Source: Runella defluvii
GTDB lineage: Bacteria > Bacteroidota > Bacteroidia > Cytophagales > Spirosomataceae
Length of the DNA: 64,000 nucleotides
Assembly (NCBI RefSeq): GCF_014195535.1
Contig: NZ_JACIBY010000011.1
Coordinates: 62,001-126,000, forward strand
Direction: 5' to 3'
Positions 52,401-59,849 of this stretch are shown here, piece by piece (position 1 is the stretch's first letter; every line of letters starts with the position of its first letter). A program made the translations under genes and the position numbers. Below the pieces are notes generated by a model that saw nothing but the letters and a program-made list of their open reading frames with translations, was not told where the DNA came from and did no database searches.

Positions 52401-52551
52401 GGTTGCCGAGTGAATCGGGGGTATAAAGCATTTTGCCCTGTTCGTTTTGAAAAACAGGGGGTTGTTTTTTGACGGGTTTGGGAGTTTGAGCCTGAAGCTC
52501 TGCGCCCATTACCACCGTCAGGAACAATAGTTTATGTAAAAATATTCTCAA
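49429..52551 (-). CDS. Secreted two-module protein: right-handed beta-helix fused to a TIM-barrel-like hydrolase domain
   Basis: 1040 residues with a signal peptide. The N-terminal half (about 60-560) is a pectate-lyase-type parallel beta-helix: DATNRIQAAIEYVATL, GTVLLGKGTFEVAGQLSLKASGVVLRGSG and many short strand repeats. The C-terminal half (about 630-1030) is a different fold: SDWMKANNVLAIDHNYGLWYDRR, LVLIHQNYFQHNIIEAG, VIQLISAEYTGPLSFVQFW and VMYSGDGQEAFGWAVVLAGGS. This looks like a GH-A-type barrel, related to the DUF6298 group as far as I recall. It probably combines two actions on pectin. Neither active site is proven. Confidence 0.72.
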   Translation of the reverse strand: MRIFLHKLLFLTVVMGAELQAQTPKPVKKQPPVFQNEQGKMLYTPDSLGNRLPDFSYCGYRAGAESIPDVPIRVVVNAQKGDATNRIQAAIEYVATLPLDKNGFRGTVLLGKGTFEVAGQLSLKASGVVLRGSGMTENGTTIIGAGTSREHLVNVIGGQNVLSKSRLRITNPYVPVNAMTLAVEDASGLKVGDAIQIHRPSTKEWIQALGTEHFGGGVTALGWKAGQRDSYWDRTITAISGNELTLDAPLTTALDASYGGGSIRVYQQQNTITNVGVENLRLVSAYDVSNPKDEDHRWVGISLDNVQDAWVRQVTFKHFAGAAVSVLAAARRVTVEDCRALEPISEIGGERRYTFFTQGQQGLFQRLYAENGYHDFAVGYCAAGPNAFVQCESHEPHSFSGTIDSWASGVLFDIVNSDGNALSFGNRGQDGQGAGWTAANSVFWQCTAAKVDCPKPPTAENWAFGTWAQFAGNGHWEMSNEHIRPRSLYYAQLADRLGESTKARMILMPVESEASSSPKVEVAIALTKLAQQPILTLDEFIQKAPERQPIPTQTTAKTIEQLGLPTASKPTNAPALTLQNGWLVRGNTVQTGKRQDVTWWNGSARPHGLENAKPHLTRFVPRMTGRGLTDDLNEVSDWMKANNVLAIDHNYGLWYDRRRDDHERIRRMDGEVWTPFYELPFARSGKETAWDGLSKYDLTRYNRWYWSRLQQFAQLADQKGLVLIHQNYFQHNIIEAGAHYADFPWRPANNLNQTGFPEPVPYAGDKRIFMAEQFYDVSHPVRRQLHRAYIRQCLDNFSEQTGVIQLISAEYTGPLSFVQFWLDVIREWEKEKKKNVWVGLSTTKDVQDAILADAPRAATVDIIDIRYWHYQANGTAYAPAGGQNLAPRQHARLLSPKRSSFDQVYRAVSEYRRQFPDKAVMYSGDGQEAFGWAVVLAGGSMASIPSVADGQFLKDLPTMKPLVSSPQQWVLGNANVGFVIYTESSEASLDLTQVPHSYTVRFIAPKTGEMTTSAEQVKGGTVVTVKNPTGTASVIWLQKR

Positions 52552-52561
52552 AACGGATATT

Positions 52562-52665
52562 GACTTATTCGTTTATGTATTCGGTCGGGTTGTGAGCAAC
52601 CCTCACCACGATTTACTTATTCGTTTATGTATTCAGTCGGGTTGTGAGCAACCCTCCACACTGCT
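52562..52665. repeat. 52-bp direct repeat carrying two GGGTTG-TGAG-CAACCC hairpins
   Basis: The unit GACTTATTCGTTTATGTATT-CGGTCGGGTTGTGAGCAACCCTC occurs twice, one directly after the other, with hairpins at 52587-52602 and 52639-52654. It lies between the start of the fusion gene and the end of the pectate lyase gene. Confidence 0.85.
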
Positions 52666-52691
52666 GAGCAATCCTCTCCACGAAAATAATA

Positions 52692-52780
52692 GACACAGAG
52701 TGACACGGAGTTTTTCACGGAGTTACACGATGTATCAAACTCTGTGAAACTTGGTGCCTAACTTCGTGCAACTCTGTGTC
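52692..52780. repeat. Inverted element built from ACACAGAG/CACGGAG units
   Basis: GACACAGAG...CACGGAG...CACGGAG...TTACACGA is mirrored by GACACAGAG...GCACGAAG...GCACCAAG...CACAGAG on the other strand, giving a 90-bp imperfect palindrome. The same units appear at 46395-46441. It lies 12 bp beyond the pectate lyase stop and could act as a 3'-end structure. Confidence 0.8.
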
Positions 52781-52791
52781 CAAAAGGAAAA

Positions 52792-54558
52792 CTATGGTTT
52801 TACCTGTTTCACCGAAACGACGCTGTTGAGGTAGTCTTCGATGTTGGTATAACCGTCTTTGTTTTTATCCAAACGCGCATCCGAAGGGTCACGAGGATTT
52901 AGTCCGTTTTTGGTTTCCCACGTATCGGGCATTCCGTCGCTGTCGGTATCCACGTAAGGCGTTCCTTTGTATTCAGGATACCCACCGACTTGAGAAATAT
53001 CGGTAATGATTCCTTGCTTGTACGAATCAATCGGCAAGCGACGGTGCTTAAACTGTGTTTCGGGCAGTTTGACGCCTTCTAAGTACGTAATTTTTCCCGT
53101 ACGAACTTGCTCCACAATGCGTGTATCTACGGGGTCGCGCTTCGGCAATGTTGCCCCCGCATTGGCTAACACGTAGTCGTGGGCTTTTGGGGTGGTCAAA
53201 ATCGTCATTTCTGGCATGGGAAGTGGCTTGTTTACTTTGATGTCGGGCATGTACTTGTCGGCATTTTTGAAATTTTCGACTTGTACACCACCGTTCCAGT
53301 TGTCTTTGGTCACCACGTCGTTTCCTTCCACCACGTTGCCATCCACATAAGCACGTCCAAAGGTCAAGTACCCCAGCTTACTTCTCCCTGATTCAGGTTT
53401 CAAAATACGATACCCAATAGGTGAATCTTTTGGTGTTAGTGGGCCAGGTTTGAAATAATTATTGACAATGTTGTACATGGCGCGGTAATCGCCACCGTCC
53501 ACCGAGCGGTGTACCCAGTTGAACACTACGTTGTTGACAAAATTAAAAACACCAAACCAGCCAATCGACGGGTTACGACCAGCGTTGTCGGCCCAAAGGT
53601 TGCGCATAAACGTACAGTTTTCGCCCCCCAACGTGCTTCCAAAGGCGTGATTCCACGTATCTAATGCTTCGGAAAAAATGGAATTTTGAATGGTAATATT
53701 GACCGTAGGTAACTTTTGCTCAGTTGTCCCCGTGCTGTCGTTGTACATGTGGCGATACATCGACATGTTTTCGTCTAAGCCCCAGCTCGATGACACGTGG
53801 TCGATGATGATATTTCCAATCGGATTGCCACCAATCGAATCGTCGCGACGACCGACGTTGGTCTCTCCCCGACGAAAACGCATGTAGCGAATCACGACAT
53901 CGTGGGTATTGATCCAAACCGACTCTCCCGCCACGCACACCCCATCACCTGGGGCTGTCTGCCCTGCAATCGTAATGTAAGGTGCCCGAATAATAAGCGG
54001 TGATTTGAGTCGGATAATACCTGCTACGTTAAAGACCACCGTACGCGCACCTCCCTGTTCGCAAGCATCGCGAAGGGTTCCTGGGCCACTGTCTTCGAGG
54101 CTCGTCACCACATATACTTTACCACCACGTCCACCAAACGAAAATGCGCCGCCACCCTCTGCCCCTGGAAAGGCTGGAATCGACGCTTGGGGCAAATCGA
54201 CGGGCCGCGCCGCCCACGGGATGTAGGGTTTGCCTTCGCGGGATTCTTTTTGAATGATGGGCAACGCCTTTTGCCAAGCAATATTCGACTGATGCATCGC
54301 TTCTTTGAGCATATCGTCGCTGGCTTTTTGGATGTCTTGGGGGACTTGCGGATACTGGGCCAAAACGAGTTGTTTTGTTACCAGTAACACCGCTATCACC
54401 AAAAGTGATGAAAATTTAGCCCGCAGATAACGCAGATTTTCAAGCGCTGATAGCCGCAGATTTTTCAAAAAACCAGTATTGTATAATTCTAAGTCTGGTG
54501 TGATTACTGTCTCTGTCATAGATTTGGTTTGTTTTAACTCTCCCTTACAGTACGCCAT
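52792..54558 (-). CDS. Secreted pectate lyase (PL1-like) with calcium-binding C-terminal segment
   Basis: 588 residues. Right-handed beta-helix with the lyase landmarks AFPGAEGGGAFSFGGRGGKVYVV, SLEDSGPGTLRDA, PYITIAGQTAPGDGV and IIIDHVSSSWGLDENMSM. The C-terminus has TDSDGMPDTWETKNGLNP and DKNKDGYTNIEDYLNSV, calcium-binding loops like those of thrombospondin type 3 or dockerins. It cleaves polygalacturonate by beta-elimination (family inference). The signal peptide core (LLVIAVLLVTKQLVLAQ) is preceded by about 50 residues partly encoded by CGCAGATAACGCAGATTTT-type repeat; ATG 54519 is an alternative start. Confidence 0.88.
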   Translation of the reverse strand: MAYCKGELKQTKSMTETVITPDLELYNTGFLKNLRLSALENLRYLRAKFSSLLVIAVLLVTKQLVLAQYPQVPQDIQKASDDMLKEAMHQSNIAWQKALPIIQKESREGKPYIPWAARPVDLPQASIPAFPGAEGGGAFSFGGRGGKVYVVTSLEDSGPGTLRDACEQGGARTVVFNVAGIIRLKSPLIIRAPYITIAGQTAPGDGVCVAGESVWINTHDVVIRYMRFRRGETNVGRRDDSIGGNPIGNIIIDHVSSSWGLDENMSMYRHMYNDSTGTTEQKLPTVNITIQNSIFSEALDTWNHAFGSTLGGENCTFMRNLWADNAGRNPSIGWFGVFNFVNNVVFNWVHRSVDGGDYRAMYNIVNNYFKPGPLTPKDSPIGYRILKPESGRSKLGYLTFGRAYVDGNVVEGNDVVTKDNWNGGVQVENFKNADKYMPDIKVNKPLPMPEMTILTTPKAHDYVLANAGATLPKRDPVDTRIVEQVRTGKITYLEGVKLPETQFKHRRLPIDSYKQGIITDISQVGGYPEYKGTPYVDTDSDGMPDTWETKNGLNPRDPSDARLDKNKDGYTNIEDYLNSVVSVKQVKP

Positions 54559-54586
54559 CTCAGTCTTTCAGACGAGAGAGCTTATA

Positions 54587-54624
54587 CCCCTTCTCCTAAA
54601 AGGAGAGGGGGCAGGGGGTGAGGT
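54587..54624. repeat. Solo copy of the DUF559-element terminal repeat
   Basis: CCCCTTCTCC-TAAA-AGGAGAGGGG hairpin followed by GCAGGGGGTGAGGTT: the same architecture and order as the uvrA element's right repeat (hairpin, then CAGGGGTGGGGTT). It abuts the susD stop codon. No nuclease gene accompanies it. Confidence 0.7.
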
Positions 54625-56387
54625 TATTTTAAAGGATCAAAGCCGCCGCCCCAGGTATTGTTTTGAATAATCTTAGGATTATTATCAATGGCTGACTGCG
54701 GGATGGCAAAGAAATAATATTCTGGTTTCCAATTGATTGCGTACTTAGTATCCAATTGTTTTGTCACAATGGTGAAATAATTGGTATAGGCCACATCCAA
54801 ATCAACGTTGTCGCGCGTGGTAGCAAAATCGGCAGGTACGCCCGTTGTTTTAAGGTTAATGGTCACGCCTGTTCTTCTTTTACCGTTGAGGGTTTTCTCA
54901 ATGAGTTTCCAACGACGCAAGTCCCAAAAACGCTTTCCTTCAAAGGCAAACTCAATCTGGCGCTCAAACAAAATCGCCTCAAACATCTCGGCACGCGTCA
55001 TGTTGGCTTTTAGGCCGTACAAGCCGTCGGTTCCTGCTTCAATTCCCGCTCTTTTGCGGATGGCTTTGAGGTGGGTATAAGCCTCTTCGAGACTATTAAT
55101 TCCACAGGCACTTTCGGCCAAATTAAGCAATACTTCCGCAAAACGAATCTCAATCCAATCCGTACCCGAGTACTGCACATCGCTCACGCCCACGGTTGGG
55201 TTGATGGCTTTACGCGTGTAAAAACCAGTGTTTGAAGCTTTCGTTTCTACCGTTTTACCACCAGCAAAATACGTCCAAAGTTTATAAGAAGTATTCCCAT
55301 TTAAAGGCCAATTGGCACCATTGTACGCGATGGTTTTGTCAAAACGAGGATCACGGTTTTTGTAGAACAATTGGTCAGAATAGGTGTATTTGGTCGATTC
55401 ACCCACTTTTTTCCCGTCTTTCATCGGAAACGCTTTGACCATTTCCCACGAAGGCTGGTTAGAGCCTCCTGCTGTTCCTGCGTACGATGGGCGCGTCGAA
55501 TTGTCGTAGCCGTTGTTTTTCTTGGTTTGGTCGCCCGTTGAGGTATTAAACCCCGTCAAGAAAACCGCCTCTGGGTTGTTCGCTTCCTGAAACCACAACT
55601 GGTCAAACGAGGCATGTAAACCGTATCCGTTGGCCACCAGCAAATCATACGCTTGTTTGTTGGCCGCGTACGAAGCCTGCCATTTAGCCGCATCGTCGGT
55701 TGGGTTAAATTGTGGACTGGCAGCATACAAAAGTGCGCGTCCTTTGAGCGCGGCCGCACCTCCTTTGGTGATGCGTCCCCAATCTGATGAGCCCCACTTT
55801 CCTGGCAGAAACAACATCGCTGAGTCTAAGTCACTGACAATTTGCTTATACGTTTCGGTCGTCGTATTTCTTGACAAAAACGCGGCATCACGCGCTTCAA
55901 CTCCCACAGCCTGAAGGGGTTTCGTCACCAAAGGCACGCCTCCGTACAAACGAACCAAGTCAAAATAACGCCAAGCCCGAAAGAACTGCGCCTGTGCATT
56001 GAGGCGATTTTTGGTCGCCTGCGCAATGGTTCCACCGTTTACATCATTGATAAAGGTATTGATTACTCGAATTTTCCCGTAGTTGTTTGTTGCATTGAGC
56101 GCCGTTCCAAAATCAGCTACGTCATTGACTAACAGCGTTCCTTCAAAAAACTTGCTTTCACCCGACGACTCATCCGAAAGATCGGGGCGCGTTCCCCACG
56201 TGCCTCCCCACGAAGCAGGTAAGTTCTGGTCGTAAATGTAGTCTAAGTTCATCCGAGCCAGCACCGAGTCTTTAAAAATAAGGCTTCCGTTGACCGAACC
56301 TAAATCGGTTTTATCGAGTACCTTTTCGCAACTTGCCAGTCCAAGCAGTCCCAAAAGGCTGAGTATAGAAAAATAGTTCCGTTTCAT
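54624..56387 (-). CDS. SusD/RagB-family surface glycan-binding lipoprotein
   Basis: From the ATG ending at 56387 (an ATG three codons upstream is alternative) the protein has about 587 residues. A lipoprotein signal (LLGLLGLASCEK) leads to the all-helical TPR-like SusD fold: RLNAQAQFFRAWRYFDLVRLYGGVPLVTKPL, KGGAAALKGRALLYAASPQFN and the C-terminal RQIEFAFEGKRFWDLRRWKLIE. It lids the SusC barrel and binds the oligosaccharide. It lies 93 bp after susC and before the pectate lyase, so pectin fragments are the likely ligand. Confidence 0.95.
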   Translation of the reverse strand: MKRNYFSILSLLGLLGLASCEKVLDKTDLGSVNGSLIFKDSVLARMNLDYIYDQNLPASWGGTWGTRPDLSDESSGESKFFEGTLLVNDVADFGTALNATNNYGKIRVINTFINDVNGGTIAQATKNRLNAQAQFFRAWRYFDLVRLYGGVPLVTKPLQAVGVEARDAAFLSRNTTTETYKQIVSDLDSAMLFLPGKWGSSDWGRITKGGAAALKGRALLYAASPQFNPTDDAAKWQASYAANKQAYDLLVANGYGLHASFDQLWFQEANNPEAVFLTGFNTSTGDQTKKNNGYDNSTRPSYAGTAGGSNQPSWEMVKAFPMKDGKKVGESTKYTYSDQLFYKNRDPRFDKTIAYNGANWPLNGNTSYKLWTYFAGGKTVETKASNTGFYTRKAINPTVGVSDVQYSGTDWIEIRFAEVLLNLAESACGINSLEEAYTHLKAIRKRAGIEAGTDGLYGLKANMTRAEMFEAILFERQIEFAFEGKRFWDLRRWKLIEKTLNGKRRTGVTINLKTTGVPADFATTRDNVDLDVAYTNYFTIVTKQLDTKYAINWKPEYYFFAIPQSAIDNNPKIIQNNTWGGGFDPLK

Positions 56388-56444
56388 TGTTGTCATTTGT
56401 TTTGTGGCGAACCACCTTTTTTGTTCATTACTAACAGGTTATGG

Positions 56445-56462
56445 CGCGGTTGTAAGCAGCCG
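56445..56462. repeat. GGTTG-family hairpin between susC and susD
   Basis: GCGGTTG and CAGCCGC pair around TAAG, with one G-T wobble. It lies 18 bp past the susC stop, in the susC-susD gap, where structured RNA could alter the relative expression of the two genes. Confidence 0.7.
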
Positions 56463-56479
56463 CAACCACTGCACTTTCA

Positions 56480-59400
56480 CTACAAACCAAGGTTAACACC
56501 CAGCGAGAACGAGCGCAACGTTGGATACGCATCGTAGCTTCCTGAGTACACTTTGTAGCTGTATGGATTGTAGAAATTGAACGGATTTACCGCCACCAGA
56601 TATACCTTCAAGTTGCTCATACCCAATTTTTTTGCGGCCTTCGCAGGTAATCCATACGATACGTTGAAGTTGCGCATACCCGCGGTAAAAGCATTGACAA
56701 ACCAAAAATCGGATTGAACCTGATAGGTATCTTTATAGTAAGGGCTTGGGTAAGTTGCTGTGGTGTTTTCGGGCGTCCAGTGGTCAGTCCAAAACTGCGG
56801 ACGATTGGCCGTCAAGGTCGCTTGCGCACGTGCCGTTGATTCAACTACCCCTTGTCCACCAAACGACGCTCCCATTACGACCGAGACCGACAGGTTTTTG
56901 TAGGTAGTGCTTACGTTGAAACCTAATCCGTAATGATTATTTGCTTTTTTGGTTAAGAACAACTGGTCATCCGTCGTAATTTTCCCGTCGGGAGCAGTGT
57001 ATTGTCCTGTTGCATCTTTGGGGCCTCTCACGTCTTGATAATAAAGCATTCCTGGCTTGGGAGCAGCCCCGAAAATGGTATAACCTGGATTTTTCTCCAA
57101 CCAGCTGTCCACGTCTTGCTGCGTACGAAACATCCCCGCATACTGGTAGCCTTGCACGCCCATGTCAGTAGATTTTCCGATGGGGTCTTCGTAAGTGCCA
57201 ATTTTACCTTTGTCCACATCCACAATCAACTGTTTGTTATCGCTCCATGACAAAAACGCATTGACTTTATACGTCCAGTCGTTGGTAATTTTATCAGCCC
57301 AGCCCAACGAAATTTCGTAACCAAAACCATCGACCGACGCATAGTTTTCCGACGGAAGAGTAGCCCCAACGAGCAACGGCACCGACGACGTAAGAGCCGT
57401 AAGCATGTTGTAACGATGGTCATAAAAGGCATCTAACCCCAGCGACAAGCGATTTTTCATGAATTGAGCATCAATCCCGAAGTTGTACTTGGTGTTGTTA
57501 TCCCAACGTGCCTGACGGTTGGCCATGGCGTTGTTAGGAGAAATAATCAACGGACGGTCGCTGTTTCCGCCAAATACGGCTCCTTTGCCCGTTTGGATAG
57601 AATAACTCGTCAACCAGTTGTAGGCTTTGGTGGCATCTCCCCCCATGAACCCAAGCGACCCACGGAATTTCAGGAAGTCCACAAAAGACACGTTGTTTTT
57701 GAAGAAATTTTCGTCCGAAATCACCCAACCTGCCGATACCGACGGGAAAAAGCCCCAACGATACTCGGGAGCAAAGTTGGTAGAAGCATCGTAGCGTGCC
57801 GCAACTTCTAACAAATATTTATTGCCATAATTGTAATTGATACGACCTGCATACGACAAGTTTCCTGACTCTGATTGGCTTTCAGAAGCCGTTTGAGTAC
57901 CTGTGGCATAACGCATATTGGGCAGCCCGCCGATGATGACACCTTCGGCCATGGCGGCTACGTTGTCGTAGTTGGTTTCTGATTGTTCAAAAAAGGCAAT
58001 TCCCGAAACATGATGTTTCCCAAATTGGCGGTCGTAGTTCAAATAGCCGTTAAATTGGTACGTGTCATTGTAACTTGGGTTGATGCGTACACGGTCGCCG
58101 TTGTTCATAGAAACCGTCCGTAAAATATCGCCTCCGTAAATGTGCTTATTCTGGCCTAACATACTGAACGCATAGACATTGTACTTCGTCCCGTATTGCT
58201 TTCCGAAGCTATTATCAAGGGTTTTGGCAAACAATACGCGGGCTTTCAAGCCTTTGATAAACGGAATTTCGTAGTTAATATTAGCCGTTACGTTCAAGCC
58301 CGTGTTGCGCGTACGAGTAAAATTGTCAGAATTTTGTACTTCAAAAAAGTGAAACGCGTCAACCGTGTTTACGTTGCTGGCATTTGATAACAACACAGGC
58401 AGGCCATTGATATACGGCGGATTAAACTGCGGTGTATATAGCAACGACTTCATGTCGTTTTCGGGGTTTTCGCCGCCTTGTTTGAGGTAATACATTTGTT
58501 TGTCGTACAAATCACCACTCAACGACAAACCCGTCTTCAAGCCCTTTGCCACGGTAATATCTGCACTTGCTCGGAAGGTCCATTTGTTGGCGTTAATCTT
58601 GTCGAAATTGGCATTTTGGGCATTGTACGTAATACCCGCAAAGTACGTAGCCCGCTCACTTCCTCCGCTCACATTAAGCGCATGACGCATCACTGACGAC
58701 GGTTTCCACGCCATTTTTAACCAATCGTAGTTGTTTTGTTTAAAATGGTCGAGTTCGTCTTGGGTATAAATCAATGGGTCGGTAGCGGTCTTTCCTCCAG
58801 CAAAATTAAGGTCGTTCATGTAGGTAGCATGTTCATACCCATTCATCATTTTGGGCAACATAGCTGCATCCGATACCCCTACCGAACCACTGTAGCTAAA
58901 CTTCGGGGCACCTGCTTTTCCGCGTTTGGTACTTACTACCACTACCCCTTGGTTAGAACGCGCTCCGTAAATAGCCGCTGCGGCATCTTTCAAGACCGAA
59001 ATGGCTTCCACTTCTGATACGTCCAAAAGGTTAAAATCATCCTCGGTTCGTACCACGTTGTCAATCACAAACAAAGGGCGTAGCGTACCACCGTCTTTAG
59101 ATAAAATAATTGGATTCCGAACCGTCAGCTGGGCATTGTCCCCTGGGCGGCCCATTCCTCCCGAAACGCCTACCCCTGGCATTTGCCCCTGCAACGCCGC
59201 CGACAAACTCCCGACGGGCAGTTCTTGAATGGCTTTCATGTCAACAACAGCAACGGCTCCCGTAAGGCTCACTTTTTTCTGCGACCCATAACCGACTACG
59301 ACTACCTCGCTGATGGAAGCCACGTCATCGTCGAGGGTTAAGTTAATATTGGTTTGGCCATTGACGGCCACTTCGCGCACTTTATACCCTACTGAGCTAA

Positions 59401-59698
59401 TCACCAAGATTTCGTTCCCTTTGGGTACATCAATTTTAAAATTCCCTTCGCCGTTGGTAAATGTTCCTACTTTTGAACCTTTGATAATCACGTTGGCCCC
59501 TGGAATGGGTTGCCCAGCAGCGTCCTTTACATTTCCTGTTACGGTAATGGCGGCCGTTTTCACGGTTGTTTTTGGGGCAGTTCCTCCGTGTTTTTCAGCG
59601 TAGGAAACTCCCATAAAACAAACAGCTACTACCGCCGTGAGACATGCCTTGGCGAGGCTTTTGTCCCATGTTAGTTTGGTTTGTAAAAAAGGATTCAT
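56480..59698 (-). CDS. SusC/RagA-family TonB-dependent outer-membrane transporter
   Basis: 1072 residues. Signal peptide (ACLTAVVAVCFMGVSYA), a carboxypeptidase-D-regulatory-like domain (about 50-125: VTGNVKDAAGQPIPGANVIIKG), the TonB-box region SEVVVVGYGSQKKVSLTGAV, then plug (about 135-245) and 22-strand barrel ending in SFSLGVNLGL. Energised by TonB, it imports oligosaccharides delivered by SusD. No N-terminal signalling (STN) domain is seen, so an ECF-sigma signalling role is unlikely. The downstream order is SusD, lyases and glycosidases; upstream are DUF3826 and GH95. Confidence 0.96.
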   Translation of the reverse strand: MNPFLQTKLTWDKSLAKACLTAVVAVCFMGVSYAEKHGGTAPKTTVKTAAITVTGNVKDAAGQPIPGANVIIKGSKVGTFTNGEGNFKIDVPKGNEILVISSVGYKVREVAVNGQTNINLTLDDDVASISEVVVVGYGSQKKVSLTGAVAVVDMKAIQELPVGSLSAALQGQMPGVGVSGGMGRPGDNAQLTVRNPIILSKDGGTLRPLFVIDNVVRTEDDFNLLDVSEVEAISVLKDAAAAIYGARSNQGVVVVSTKRGKAGAPKFSYSGSVGVSDAAMLPKMMNGYEHATYMNDLNFAGGKTATDPLIYTQDELDHFKQNNYDWLKMAWKPSSVMRHALNVSGGSERATYFAGITYNAQNANFDKINANKWTFRASADITVAKGLKTGLSLSGDLYDKQMYYLKQGGENPENDMKSLLYTPQFNPPYINGLPVLLSNASNVNTVDAFHFFEVQNSDNFTRTRNTGLNVTANINYEIPFIKGLKARVLFAKTLDNSFGKQYGTKYNVYAFSMLGQNKHIYGGDILRTVSMNNGDRVRINPSYNDTYQFNGYLNYDRQFGKHHVSGIAFFEQSETNYDNVAAMAEGVIIGGLPNMRYATGTQTASESQSESGNLSYAGRINYNYGNKYLLEVAARYDASTNFAPEYRWGFFPSVSAGWVISDENFFKNNVSFVDFLKFRGSLGFMGGDATKAYNWLTSYSIQTGKGAVFGGNSDRPLIISPNNAMANRQARWDNNTKYNFGIDAQFMKNRLSLGLDAFYDHRYNMLTALTSSVPLLVGATLPSENYASVDGFGYEISLGWADKITNDWTYKVNAFLSWSDNKQLIVDVDKGKIGTYEDPIGKSTDMGVQGYQYAGMFRTQQDVDSWLEKNPGYTIFGAAPKPGMLYYQDVRGPKDATGQYTAPDGKITTDDQLFLTKKANNHYGLGFNVSTTYKNLSVSVVMGASFGGQGVVESTARAQATLTANRPQFWTDHWTPENTTATYPSPYYKDTYQVQSDFWFVNAFTAGMRNFNVSYGLPAKAAKKLGMSNLKVYLVAVNPFNFYNPYSYKVYSGSYDAYPTLRSFSLGVNLGL

Positions 59699-59760
59699 TG
59701 AAGAGTAATTGGATTAGTTGTGAACTTAAATTGAGGTTTAGTAATTGGTATTTTTCAATC

Positions 59761-59838
59761 GCGGTTGTGAGCAACCGCTTACACAGAGGCGTGGTTGTGA
59801 GCAATCACGTGCATAGAGGCGCGGTTGTGAGCAACCGC
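59761..59838. repeat. Three GGTTG-TGAG-CAACC hairpins at 30-bp spacing upstream of susC
   Basis: GCGGTTG-TGAG-CAACCGC at 59761-59778 and 59821-59838 flank CGTGGTTG-TGAG-CAATCACG at 59790-59809, where a G-T wobble keeps the pairing. The array lies between the DUF3826 gene stop and the susC start, in the likely leader of susC. Confidence 0.85.
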
Positions 59839-59849
59839 TTACACGGGCA

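Noticed and set aside
54587-54624. Simple rho-independent terminator after susD
   Set aside because: A hairpin is present but no T-tract follows on the minus strand, and the flanking CAGGGGGTGAGGTT matches the uvrA insertion repeat. It may still affect transcription, but is better read as a repeat copy.
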